In this document: piece after piece, positions 18,669 to 30,322 of the stretch
How the letters are laid out: each line of letters starts with the position of its first letter
Numbering within the stretch: the stretch's first letter is position 1
Source: Mayamaea pseudoterrestris
Taxonomy: Eukaryota; Bacillariophyta; Bacillariophyceae; Sellaphorales; Sellaphoraceae
NCBI GenBank assembly: GCA_027923505.1
Contig: BROI01000018.1
Span: forward strand, 620,001-684,000
Direction: 5' to 3'
Length of the DNA: 64,000 bases
Notes under the pieces: model-generated
The model's input: the letters and a program-made list of their open reading frames with translations, nothing else
Databases searched by the model: none
What the model was told of the DNA's origin: nothing
Made by a program: the position numbers and the translations under genes

Positions 18669-20722
18669 ATGTCGACCATGGAAAGGCCTCAGAATGCACC
18701 TCCTCGACTCATCATCATCGATCCGCATCAGCAAGGTGAGTCAAACGGAAATTGCAAGCATGGAGTATTATTGGCTTATTTGGTGGGGGATGGAGAAGAA
18801 TAGGAGATGGCGAATGACATCATGCGAATGACGTGTGAGAGGGGCCATCCGTCCCAGCATGCAGTATGTGACGTCCTAATTGATGGATGCAATAGGATGT
18901 CCGCGTTATCCGACGTCCTAGACTCGCTAATACTTCGACTTGATTGGGAATGCATTGGCTGAGCTTGCTTGGAGCTAGTCAACGCATTGACGCTTTGACT
19001 TGCACCTTCACTCACGGATGTTTTGCATTCTTTCCAGACGCCCATATCAGTCACAGTCACAGTCACGCCATGACCATGGTGACTCGCGTTCCGTCGACGA
19101 CTTCGAGACGTCGCACTGCGCGGGGAGCTGGCTCGGCAACCTCCGACAATGACTCGAGCACGCAAAACATTGGCGGCAGCGGAGGCAGTACTGTCAATGG
19201 CGGGGGACCCAAGACGGGACGAAAGGGAGATGCTCGCATGCACCGAGCGGTTGCGGCACGGTTGGCGGATGGCGCCATCAGCTTGTTTGAGGCTCTGCAG
19301 ATTGGAGGCTTTGGATACAGTGTCGATGACGATGCCAATGCACTCGATCAGGAAGGTGTAACGCTAGGACAACGCAAGAACCAATTGTCTCGACGACTTC
19401 GACAGGCTCGCAAGCATCCTCATCCGGGCATGGAAGATTTCATCCAAACTGAAAATGAACGCAAGCGGCAAAATGTACTGCTGGATGAGGAAGTGGAGGA
19501 ATGCCGCAAGACTCCAAAGCAAGCCAAGACGGAGCATGAGCAAGCATTTCTGCCCAAGAACCATCCAGCTTATGGCCATTCCATGATTCCACAGGCTCGG
19601 ACAGGCCAACAGCAAGGCTCTGACGCGAATGCTGTCCACTACACCAACCAAAATGGCAAAAATGGATATCATAAGATTCCGTCGCAGGTTCATGTTCAGC
19701 ATCAACAAGAACCAATGTACGCAACGTCTCCGCATCCAGACCCTCCATCGGGAGTTGCTCTTGCAACGTTTCATTCCATTGCACAGTCGCTTGGAATGAG
19801 CATGGAGCAACTTGCGCTCGCGCTCAGTTCGTCGGACAATTTGCTGCAAGCCTTGTCAACCGATGAAAAAGAGAAGCGAAGAAAGCAAATGGAGCTGGCT
19901 TGTAACCTGTATACGAATGAGCTGCAAGCACTCATTCAAAGGTGCATGCTTCTGGCTGGCTACACGATTGAGCGGGCGCAGGAAGGTACTCCATGCAACC
20001 TTGAGTTTTCGGTTCTTGCTTGGAAGCAGGAAGGCGAGCGTCTCAAGGCTATCTACAACCAAAAATACATTAACGAGCCGCCGATTCAAGCCACCATTGA
20101 TCAAGTACTTTCCGCCACCAAGGAACACGCTGCGTCCAAATGTCGCAGCAAGCACTCGCAGTCGAATGACACAAAAGCGCCGCAGCCGGCCATGGTTCAA
20201 GTCCAAATAGACACGAGGGCCGTCCAGGACCAACACAATTGTTCCTTTCCTGACGGTCGTCATCTCCATTTACTCGAAGGCAAGTGCGGCCACAAGGCTA
20301 TTTTGCATCAGCCGGCCAACGGCAATGCCCACATTGACTTTGTCGTTGGCAATAAGATTGAGTGCTACGCTCACGTCCAGCCGATTGCCAATGGTCACGC
20401 GCAAAACATTTCCGTGTGGCCTTCGCAGTACAACTGTCAGGGCGAGGAGGTGGCTTCATCGGCCAAGTCGGCATGCTCGCAGTCCGTGGTGGGTGATCAG
20501 CATCATGACGATGCGAGTACGGTGAACACGCCTCGCATTTTGGATTTGGATGACGTTGACTTTACCGGACAAGAGTGGAATGCTGAGTTCACAAATGATG
20601 AATCGTTGTTGGGTTTGTTCAAGCTATCCGATGGCCGATCGCTAGGACCGTCGGACTGTCATTCGCTCATGGGAGCGTCAACGACTGGGAGCCTGCATGG
20701 GTCGAGACAGCATGATGAGTAG
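18669..20722 (+). CDS. unknown nuclear-type protein, stramenopile-like
   Basis: Exons 18669-18735 and 19038-20722 join to 583 residues. The donor (caag/gtgagt) and acceptor (tttccag) link RLIIIDPHQQ to DAHISHSHSH. In-frame ATGs at 18582 and 18555 make the start uncertain; 18669 has A at -3. A conserved-looking helical block, MHRAVAARLADGAISLFEAL, then GVTLGQRKNQLSRRLRQARK, lies near residues 75-140 and is rich in basic residues. A second block near residues 450-490, KCGHKAILHQPANGNAHIDF, contains a CGH motif and might bind metal. The middle is Gln-rich. A nuclear or DNA-related role is a guess from composition; no named domain was recognised. Confidence 0.6.
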
Positions 20723-21230
20723 ACGATCTTTATTTATTGTATATAGGTGTACATGCGATGTAACGCAACCTGCGTCACCTCTTTTAGTTTATCTGTACCA
20801 GAAACACCTGTGTAGTGCATGTCGCTTTGGCATAAGCTTATAACCACCGCCTCGATGCTGAATTCCAATCTAAGATTGCCAGAAACAGATCATATGTCAA
20901 ACTATACACTGACGGTGCCGTCACACAGTATTGCACTGCGCCGGTGAGATGGTGATGAGGCAGCGGTGATATACTGAGTGTGATGTGCCGATGACGAGCC
21001 GGGTTGCACAAAGAGTGTCGAACGCTTTTCAGTGACGATCATGAATGCTACTTTGCAACTATAAATAACATACTCTTCTACAAAAAAGTTATATCCAGTG
21101 CATTTATCGTTGTGCCCGAAGCCGCTGACGCCCATTGCCAAATACCGCGAGCTACGGCGCAGTTACCTTTTATTAATACCAGCCCGCCCATTTTCATTGA
21201 GCCACCACCAATTCGCTGTCACTATGGCAT
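20723..21230. other. convergent spacer, nothing seen
   Basis: About 0.5 kb between two 3' ends with only short unsupported frames. Confidence 0.5.
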
Positions 21231-22311
21231 TTACACTGGCGCCGGCAGTGCCAGCAATTGACCTTTAAAGTGCATAAAAATAACGAATCCTCCAAACAAT
21301 ATATAGTTTTGCGCAATTGGCAAAATGGCCCGCGTCAACGACTGTGGTCCCAGGTACTTTTGATACAGTTGATACAGTTTGGATGGCTCCTTTTTCGGCT
21401 TGCTGTTGAGAAAACCCGCTCGGACAGCCGCCTTTTGGTTGTTAGACGACGACGATCTTGATACGACTTGTCCATCGCCGCCATTGGCAGTCGTCATCAT
21501 TTGCTGGCGACTAGCCGCCACTGCCGTTTGGCGGAGTCGTTCCACAGCAGCCGACTTGCGCTGGGAACATTGATTCAAAAGTTCGTAAAGTTCCTCGCGT
21601 CTGTCCTTTTGACTTGGCTTGTAGACAAACTTGAGAGCCACCGAGCAAATACTAGGTGCGCCATCAGGTTGATTTTCATCGGGTGCTGTTCCTGAAATGT
21701 TGACAAAGACTTCCGTCTCATACTCGTCGCGCGTCTCCATGGCATTAAACTTGCAAATGGGCGCCAAGTCATAAGGTTCCGATGATCCAAGAGAAATGTC
21801 AGCGTCAAATGCGCTAACGGTCAAAGTTGCTTGGTTGGTTTCCACGCCCCGAAATGTAGCAACGTCACTGGATGCATCATTATCAGCAGCCATAGATGTA
21901 AGCGTTGCTTCCTCCACTGGTGACGAGAGCTGAAGAGAAAGTCGAGGAATAGCACCTTCCAGTAACCCTTCAATCTGAGCATCATGGAATGGAACAGAGT
22001 TAGATGTGTGTGTGTTGAAAGTAATTCTGCTGCTGCAACGCAAACCATGGCATTGTCAAAGCTCTGTGTGTAGTTCTCTTTCATTGTTTCGTTTCACAAA
22101 CACCCAATCCAATAATCTCCTAATAATTAAGGTAGTTGCATTAACGTACCTTGATCCAGTGCACGGAGAGTGTATTGGATTCATCGTCCGCCTCGCCCTG
22201 CGGCCCAATGGCTCGAAGCAAGCTTTTGATGCCGCTAATCTCCTTTTCGCATGCCACCAAATCCTGCTTGGCAGCGTCTGCTTCCGACGTAAGGTCAATT
22301 GATGATGACAT
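21231..22311 (-). CDS. unknown tail-anchored protein
   Basis: Exons 22150-22311 and 21231-21974 (- strand) join to 301 residues across a 175-nt GT-AG intron (K/I junction VHWIK-IEGLL). The first exon is a coiled-coil-like helix (DLTSEADAAKQDLVACEKEI). The middle, about 55-190, is predicted beta-rich (FRGVETNQATLTVSAFDADI; PSICSVALKFVYKP). It is followed by a basic helix, a Ser/Asn linker and a single hydrophobic segment close to the C terminus (ILFGGFVIFMHF), consistent with a tail anchor. No family was recognised. The gene is divergent from the carnitine carrier, with about 250 bp between the start codons. Confidence 0.7.
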
Positions 22312-22391
22312 GATGCAAATTTGAGCAATGAACTACTGTCGTTTGCACAAGTGAAATATGAAGAAGGATGCGATTGGAACGAGATGAGCCA

Positions 22392-22409
22392 TGGCGCGGC
22401 GGCGCGGCA
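22392..22409. promoter_or_regulatory. GC-rich palindrome in a divergent promoter
   Basis: TGGCGCGGCGGCGCGGCA; its reverse complement TGCCGCGCCGCCGCGCCA aligns with the element upstream of the LHC gene. It lies about 80 bp from the tail-anchored protein start and about 150 bp from the carrier start. Confidence 0.4.
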
Positions 22410-22559
22410 GAAACGGACAGACGGACGGACGCTTGAGGCTCAGCACCCGTTTCGAATCCGTGACCGAAGATCCAAGTCCCGAGTGTCATCGACGCGACGA
22501 CGAAGCAAACTGCGACGACGAATTGGATCTCACTATTTGCACCTTTCCTCTTGGCAACC

Positions 22560-23852
22560 ATGACGAGTGAAATGGAGCACGACGCCGTGGCCTTTGAGCT
22601 CGACAATGATCCGCTCCGACCTAAAGTAGTAACGCCGCCACCGCCGAAGCGTACGTGTCGCAATGGATGGATTCGTTTCAAGCTTGCGACCATTTGGATT
22701 TGGATTTTTTTTTTTCGACATCGACTTGCTCACTTAATCGTTATATTCATTTATTAATCTGTGACAGCCGAGTCTGCGTTAAAAAGCTTCTTGTCGGGTG
22801 GAGTTGGAGGCATTTGCGTCGTCTTGGTGGGACATCCATTGGACTTGATCAAGGCAAGTATTATCGTGCTGCTTCGTACTGCTCTTTGATTCCGTTGCTT
22901 CCGATTCTTTTCAATTGTCAATGGAATGCAAAAGCATATCGATTCATTCACTCATTCATTCATTTACTTACTCACTCACTCACTCACTCACTCACTCACT
23001 CACTCACTCACTCACTCACTCACTCATTCATTCATTCATTCATTCATACTCTAACTTGACTGTTAGGTCCGCATGCAAACGGCAACGGCTGCCACGGCCG
23101 CCGCCTCGCAATCGGTTGTCACCATGTTTACCAACACTTTTCGCACCGAAGGAGTCCGCGGCTTGTATCGGGGTGTTTCAGCTCCACTCACTGCTGTCAC
23201 GCCACTCTTTGCCGTTTCCTTTTGGGGCTACGACATGGGACAGCGCATTGTGCGATACACCATGAAGCGACCGGCCACTGATCACTTGTCACTTTCGGAC
23301 AAGACCATTGCGGGTGGGATATCGGCATTACCGTGCACGGTTCTAATGGCTCCCAGTGAGCGCATAAAGGTATTGCTGCAAACGAATCCGGGCAAGTATA
23401 ATGGCATGGTCGATTGCGCCAAGGCTGTCTATCAGCAAGGAGGCATCAAGAGTGTTTTCAAAGGAACGCTATTGACACTCTACAGAGATGTTCCTGGAAG
23501 TATGGCATGGTTCGGAACGTATGAAGCAGTCAAGATTGGCATGATGCAAGCTCAAGGCATTCAAGACATGTCCAAGCTCTCGCCACTTTCCGTACTGACC
23601 GCTGGAGGCTTTGCCGGCATGGCTTGCTGGGTGGTCAGCATTCCAGCAGACGTTTTGAAGAGCCGCTTCCAGGGTGCACCGGAAGGCACCTACAAGAATG
23701 TTGCCGATGTTTACACAACCTTGATGCGCCAGGAAGGACCGGCAGCTCTGTTTACAGGCATTCGACCCGCCTTGATTCGAGCCTTTCCAGCAAATGCGGC
23801 TTGCTTCTTTGGAATGGAAGTGGCGCGCAAGTCACTAGCTTTTTTGGATTAG
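22560..23852 (+). CDS. SLC25A20: mitochondrial carnitine/acylcarnitine carrier
   Basis: Exons 22560-22650, 22768-22853 and 23067-23852 join to 320 residues. The protein has the threefold mitochondrial carrier repeat, each with its signature: GHPLDLIKVRMQT, LMAPSERIKVLLQT and SIPADVLKSRFQG. The variant second signature, FLSGGVGGICVVLVGHPLD and IRPALIRAFPANAACFFGME are typical of the carnitine/acylcarnitine branch, which exchanges acylcarnitine for carnitine across the inner membrane to feed beta-oxidation. The second intron uses a GC donor (aag/gcaagt) and contains a tetranucleotide microsatellite. The N-terminal 30 residues are an unconserved acidic extension. Confidence 0.9.
22943..23047 (+). 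repeat. (ACTC)n/(ATTC)n microsatellite within an intron
   Basis: About 105 bp of tetranucleotide repeat, ATTC-type units flanking a long pure ACTC run. It lies in the GC-AG intron of the carrier gene, close to the acceptor, where it serves as an extended pyrimidine-rich region. Confidence 0.97.
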
Positions 23853-24138
23853 CTGTAAATTACATTAATGGACGTTGCTGGCTGCTGATTGGCAATTTGT
23901 TGAACAAACTCGCTGCGTCGACATGCGGAGCATGACTCGTAGATAATGTACATTGAATATAGAAAGACGTTAAGCGAGCAAGGTGCTCTGCCGTTGTAGA
24001 TGATCGGAAAATCTACTACCGATACAGGTCGTCGTCATTTGCTCGTAGTCCATTGCTCATACTCAGCAGTAGCGACGAGGGAGACGGGGATGTAAAGGCT
24101 CTACAATATATTAAGTGGCAAAATATGATATTCAAATG

Positions 24139-27100
24139 TTAGTTTGATAAAGTGCTTTCGGACCGACTCCGGACTTGTCGGACGCTGTACATGGATGGGC
24201 GCTTTTGCAGCTCCGACACCAGCACCGATCCGTCACCATCCTTAAACTTGATCGCAAGTTCAATAATAGCGGCTGGTTTGTCGCCGTCACTAGAGCTGCG
24301 AAGGCCGTACTGAACAATCTCGACCGGTTCCGACAGTGTGTTTGCTGCTTCGTGAATTGCATCAATGGCCAGAGTCAGTGCATCGGCGCAATGCTCAGCT
24401 TCAATTCGCAATAGCAACATGTCGGGCCCTTGGTGTTGGCTTTCATCAAGTGAGAGAATCGAATACTCACTCAATATTGTTTTGATATGCGATACAATCG
24501 ATGAAGCCGTCGGTCGCTTTGACGGTTTCTCCGACAGCATGGAGAGAAGCAGCGGACCTAACGTCGGAAAGGCATTTCCGACCAATATGTCGAAATCGTT
24601 TGGAAATTGGGACTTTCGTAACTGCGTCAGGCAAATGTTGCGCTCCATGCCAGTGTGCATTGGATACACCAACTCGAACAAGAGCACTCCAAGCGAGTAA
24701 ATCTGCGATGAAGACAGTGAATGAGTTTGTTCACAGATTACGATGGCGCAAAGTCATAGTACTCGGAAACTTACATCCGTCGATGAGGCATAATCAGATC
24801 CATTCATTTGTTCAGGACTTGCGTACGATCTCGTCCCCACACCAGCCGTGTGGTCGAGGTTTTCAATGCTGACTATGCCATGTTCCAGGGTAGATGCGCG
24901 CTGAAAGGACCCAGACTTGTGAACTATGCCGCCGGATGACTCGCGACTCAAGCCAAAATCGCCCACCTGCACATTCCCACCCTCGTCGACAAAACAATTA
25001 GCTGGCTTTAAATCTCTGTGTATTAAGCCTTGCGTGTGGACGTAGGTCACCGCCTGTGCAATCTGCTGGAAAAGCTTTAGCGCCTGTGGGACGTCGACGC
25101 CGTTTGAAACAAAACCTTGACGTGCCGTCATATTCGTCAGCAAATCTCCAATTGTCTTTTGCGTACAAAGCTGCATTTGAATATAGAGAGTATGTCGAAC
25201 CTTTTCGTTTGCTGACAAGGCTGTTTCTGGTGGCGTTGCTTCTTTTAATAGAACCTTCTCGTCAAATGTGCGGGTGGCAGTGGCGCTGTTTCGCTGCACA
25301 GATGAGGGTTGGTCTGCAGACTGTGAAGAATCCACCTTCGACTCCTTGTCTATGTCGTTCGACTGGGACTGTGTTTTGCGAGTCACAACGAAGTGTAAGC
25401 CCAATGAAAATAAAAAACGATAGCAATTCCTCAATCTCACTATCTATTTACCTCAAAATTCAAAAAGTCGCTGGCATCATCCATTGCTTTGGGACGCCAA
25501 ACAACGCTTTTTCGCAAGGGCGAGGACAGCCCTGCATGAGACGGACGATTGCGCCCTTGATACAGCGATGGCCACTGGCTTACCGAATCCGACATAAGCA
25601 TGGAGCTGGAGTAGCATCTTGTTATGGCAGCACTGCTTTCGTCTATAGTACTCGTGTCTAGCGTGCGTATCTCTTCTCCGTTGTCTTTCTCGAGCTCAAG
25701 CCAAGCGTTGTAATAGCGAACAATGTTTGGATGGTCCAAAGCGGCCAAGATTTTGACCTCGCGTAATGTTCGCTCCAGACGCTGCTGAAATTGAGGGTCG
25801 CCAACGGTTCCATGTATAAAGACCTTCTTCATGGCATAATGTCGACCGTCAAACAAATTGCGCACCCGCCACACAGTGCCAAAGCCACCCTTGCCAAGTG
25901 CTTCCAGCTCTTCGAACTCAGTCGCGTATCGAGAGTATCGCACCAGCGGAATTCCACCAATCGCAGTCATGGTGACTGGCGCAGCGTTCGTACTGTCCGC
26001 GTCTACTTTCTCCTCGTCCGAGAACGGACAGTTTCTATCGGATAATTGCCTAGTAAGTGCGTCTGGTAGAGCAACAGCAGAACCTTTGGCGACCTCATTG
26101 TCGCTGCTACTGGGAACAATCTGGCCATCACCAGCCGACATGACAATTTCATTTTGTAGTTGCATGTCTTCCAGCCATTTTTGTTTCTTTCGCAAATACC
26201 AGTAATGTCCGGCGAATCCGGCAATTGCAACAAAAGTCGTCAACAAGCCTCCGACCAACCTCCATGAAAGGTATAAACCTTCGGGCTGAACTCGAGGCGG
26301 CGGAGAGGGCAGCAATGGAAGAAACCTTTTAATTTCGGGAATGTTACGACAATCGTCGCCAGGCATACATACGTTATATTCCGGAGCATTTCGTCGCGGA
26401 AACTTTGGTTTGATGCCTGATGGTCGCATGGAATGCTCGCTCGAACGATGCTGCAGATACGCGTTGCTATATGGATTCGTCGTCCTGGAGTAGAACCAGT
26501 CCTGCAACGCATAATCGTAATAGCGTTGCGTCTCCTCGTCTCGCTCACTGGCGGCATGATCGTCAATGGCCAAGGCAGGCGTATGTTTCTTGGTGTTCGT
26601 CAGATCTTGCTCCTGGAGTACTTGAACGGGTTTCCATTGCCCGCCCTGCATGCCAAAGACGGACGCCACGACACTGGGAGTATCCATGGTCCATAGGACG
26701 CGCATGGATACCAAGTCAACGGCAATCAGCGTTTGTCCTTGGTTTTGAAAGACAATGGCTGGTAACACTGGTGCATTCAAGCGGATCTGCTGCTGCTCCT
26801 TCTTGTGGTTTAATCGTTTCTCCTTCATGTCCTTTTCCCGTCGCTTGCTGCTATCTATACCATGTCCAACCGGGAGCGTCTGCCATACAAACTCGTCTTC
26901 GTCGTCATTGTCATCATCGTCAATGGCCAAATCTACCGGTTGGCCCGATCCAAAATCTAATGCTTGCCACAAGCCCAAGGAAATGTTCCAGGCTTGCAGC
27001 CCCGTACTGCTTCGAACATGCTTGACGTGATAGTCACGTCGCTGCAGCAACAAGACCGGTTCGTCCTTGTTTACAGACGTTGAAGAGGGAAGGTTGCTAA

Positions 27101-27680
27101 CGTCGCCACTGCTTGAAAATGTGACTGTCGATTGGTGTGCCTTGTCATACCACTGCACCTTTCCGTCCGCATTGAAAGCCATTAATGACGTCTCCACTGT
27201 CGCCGTTAAAATGCCGCAATTTTGGCTATCACCTTCATCCGGACAACTCTTCACGGGCTGCTCCAATAGTGAGGAAATCTCTAACTGAAGAGCCTCCAAA
27301 TGGCCATCCTGTTGCTGCCAATACAAACGCCCGTCAAGGCCGGGCAGAATAATGTTCATAGAGTCTTCGTCGTCATCATCATCGTCGCCGTCATATTCTT
27401 GATTCTCCGGACCGTCTTCGTCATCGTCGTCGTCATCCTCTCCTCGTCGTCGTGCCAGTGAAGTCGGCACGGTGGACCGACCAATCAAGGGATCCGTCTG
27501 AATTACTTGTTCTTTTTGCACGTCACCCGTCCAAGCATGGACTGAAAAGACGCGGCCATCAGCGGTACAAAGCAGCAAATAGTCGGATCGATTGCCGCTG
27601 TTGTCTTCGACAAGGGCCATGCAAGCAGCAGCAAGGAAAAGAATCAAGGCGTGTGCCAGTCGACGCATCCGAGGCGTCAT
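24139..27680 (-). CDS. PERK-like eIF2alpha kinase
   Basis: Exons 25452-27680, 24775-25368 and 24139-24702 (- strand) join to 1128 residues; both introns are phase 0 (83 and 72 nt). Residues 1-22 are a signal peptide. A beta-propeller-like lumenal region follows (DYLLLCTADGRVFSVHAWTG; LDGRLYWQQQDGHLEALQL; QTLIAVDLVSMRVLWTMD), then a transmembrane segment at about 470-497. The cytosolic kinase has GKGGFG near 592, YAMKK near 613, a long charged insert typical of eIF2alpha kinases, HRDLKPANCF near 859 and DFGLS near 877. All catalytic residues seem present. This is the layout of PERK (EIF2AK3), the ER-stress kinase that phosphorylates eIF2alpha. Very acidic Asp-rich runs occur in the lumenal part. 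Confidence 0.9.
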
Positions 27681-28134
27681 CCGATGGATTAATGAGTGTC
27701 AGGCTTTAGCTCGTTGGAAGAAATGAATGGAAAGTCATTCAATGTATATAAATTAATAAGTACAATATGCAATCGAGGTATGTATAGAAGACGGAAATAT
27801 CTTTGGTTACGGGACGTGAAATGAGAGTAAATGAGCTTCCTCGAGCTCGGAACAATCCCCATGGTCGTTTCTGACACGTGTTCACTGTGAATTTCAGTAC
27901 CGGAGCGTCTTCTAAAGATCTGGCGCATGTGCTTTCGCGGTCATTTTGTCCGGTCATCTGGATCTTGATCACAGATCTTGCCGCACGTCTTGCATGCCTC
28001 GATCAAAAGCTGTCATCAATCAGCCTCCTCGCACACAGAAGGAGTCGATTGTCCACTCTTAAACTGGCATTGTCTAGTCTTGAAGATAGCAAAGGGTGGA
28101 TATTGAAAACATAGAAGTGAAGTCTGAGACAAAA
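27681..28134. other. divergent spacer, nothing seen
   Basis: About 450 bp between the start codons of the PERK-like and glyoxalase-fold genes. No GC-rich palindrome or 42-bp repeat was recognised here. Confidence 0.5.
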
Positions 28135-29767
28135 ATGGCGGACGATGAAAAGATGAAGCAGGTACGATGAAGCGATGGATTACGTCGCTCGGTCACGTCG
28201 GTCATACTTATCTCACGTTCATTGCCTTTTCTTCTCGCTGCAGCTACTGGAAGAGTGGGACGAAAAGGACGCCGATGCTGGTAAGGAATTCACGGAGCGC
28301 GTCAGGATCATGTGCATTTTGTTCATGCGATCAACCCGCATACTGCCTTTTACACATTTCTAAGAAACATCCTACTCTCTCCGCTTATTCCAACAGAGTT
28401 TGTCGACGCCGACGATGATGAGGACGAGGATGACGCACGCGCCAAGAAGGAGCGATTGAAGTCGGCAGCCGATGACGAAGATGAGGAAGAGGAAGATTCC
28501 GTCGAGGACGACGAAGAGTCGGAGGAGGAATCCACCGAGGAAGGCGACCTTTCGTCCGATGGCGAGGAACTCGAGTCATCGGATGAAGAAGAGGAAGATG
28601 ATGAGCCAGTTTCCAAGGAAAAGGAGGAGGATGACGATGATGACGGTACGTGCAAACTCTACAGTAGGCGTCATTTGAACAGGTCGCCATGTATTTTCGT
28701 ATTTTTACTCACGTTCCTCGCTTTTGCCATTGACAGACGATGACGACGAAAACCCTGTCGAGGACAAGCTTAAGAAGAAGAAAAAGAAGAAGTCCAAGAA
28801 GAAGAAGAAACTCAAGAAGCTCACCGAAATTACGGCGGATGACAATGAGGAAGACGCCGAGATGAAGGCAATGTTGGCGGCTTGGGAGGTTGACATGGGA
28901 ACTGGCGATTCGGATGACGATGAAGAGGAAGAAAATGAAGACGACGAGAGTGAACAGTCGGAACGCGAGGTCATTTTGGATGACAATGTCGTGGATCATA
29001 TTGTCCTCGCAGCTGGCGACCTTGACGAGGCCATGACGGAGTTCGAGAAGCGAACTGGACTTCAACCAATCATTGCCGGGACCATCAAGGGACTTGGTAT
29101 CAAGTGTGCGCGCATTTCGTTCGCCGACGCCACGTATTTGGAAATTATTGCGCCGGATCCAAAGGGACCTGGACCGATCGGCGAGCTTATCAAGGCCAAG
29201 AAAATCAAGGAGCTCACGCCATTCCACTGGGCGGTCCGCACCAAGCGAGCCGAGGACCTCAAGGACGAAGTCTCCAAGTTTGGATACACGCCCGATCACA
29301 TTACCATGTTTGGATCCAAGGCTGACGGTACGCCGCGAAAGTGGGAAATGCTTTTCCTGTACGGCCACAAGATGGGAGGCGTCTGTCCCTTCTTTATTAA
29401 CTGGGCCAACTCGGACCACCCATGCGCGACCCTTCCAATCGTTGGCAAGCTCAAAAAGATTACGATTCGCGCACCTGAAGATGACCCGGTGCATCAATTG
29501 ATTGACCACATTGGTATCACTGGCATTGAGGTAGAAAAGGGCAAGAAGAAGTTCTCCGTCTCGTTCAAAACGCCCAACGGAACTGTCAAGCTGTCCTCCG
29601 AGGCTCCGGTCGGTTTCAAGTTTCCTGGTTTCGAGGCAGATGTCGGCGCCATTGACGGTGACGATGGCGAGCAGGATGCCGAGGTAGTGTTTGAGAATCC
29701 AAGCATGCCAGAGCTGCTTCCTGTCGGCGACACGGACTACGATGCACTCCCACCTCCAGCCTACTAA
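28135..29767 (+). CDS. acidic/basic N-terminal protein with glyoxalase-like domain
   Basis: Exons 28135-28161, 28244-28280, 28397-28645 and 28737-29767 join to 447 residues. The first exon codes for only nine residues (MADDEKMKQ). Residues 20-105 are almost entirely Asp/Glu, followed by a Lys run (about 112-130) that looks like a nuclear localisation signal, then a second acidic block. From about 195 a glyoxalase/VOC-like fold begins (VVDHIVLAAGDLDEAMTEFE; ARISFADATYLEIIAPDPKG; TPFHWAVRTKRAEDL), resembling the Glyoxalase_3 family found mostly in bacteria and fungi. Metal ligands (His, Glu) are suggested but not proved. The charged extension on an enzyme fold is unusual; a chromatin or nucleolar site is possible. 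Confidence 0.75.
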
Positions 29768-30322
29768 GCAACTGGCCCGGGATTGAGCTTTGTGCAATGA
29801 TAGTCATGATGTAGTAGTTGATCGAAAGAATATAAACCATGGATGTTATACGCATCGTTGTCTCGCTTCACTTTCAGTTTATGTTTCATGTATATGTAAC
29901 GCCGGACGTCGAGCCACATCACCCGCTTCCGTCTTGACCCATATTTGATATGGTCAAGATAGCTTGCTTATTAATAGCCATTCGCTTACCATGGTCGAAC
30001 ATTACCGGTAGTTCAAGCGGCCTCGGCCTCTGCCTTGTGGAGAGGTAAGCATGCTGCGCTTCAATAGCTAGGTGGATAACGGAGGGACACGAGCCTCGGA
30101 GCCAAGAAGAATCGGACGATGCACAATTGCCATCATCATCAAGGTCTGCAGAAGCTCATGACAGCAATCTCGTACATTAAAAAGAATCGAAATTATACTA
30201 TCAATCATATTCTAAAGCTGGTTGTTGCAATTAACCCGAATCGGGAGACTTGAAGCTAGAGGAACGAGTGAGGAAGGAAGAGTTTGTTCCACGACTCGCC
30301 TCTCTTGTTCGACACTGATGTC
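29768..30322. other. spacer, nothing seen
   Basis: The 3' flank of the glyoxalase-fold gene and 5' flank of the DGDG synthase gene. No feature beyond short chance frames. Confidence 0.5.

Noticed and set aside
28350-28690. Ser-rich antisense frames opposite the acidic exon
   Set aside because: They are shadows of Asp/Glu codons read on the other strand; the spliced + strand gene explains the sequence.
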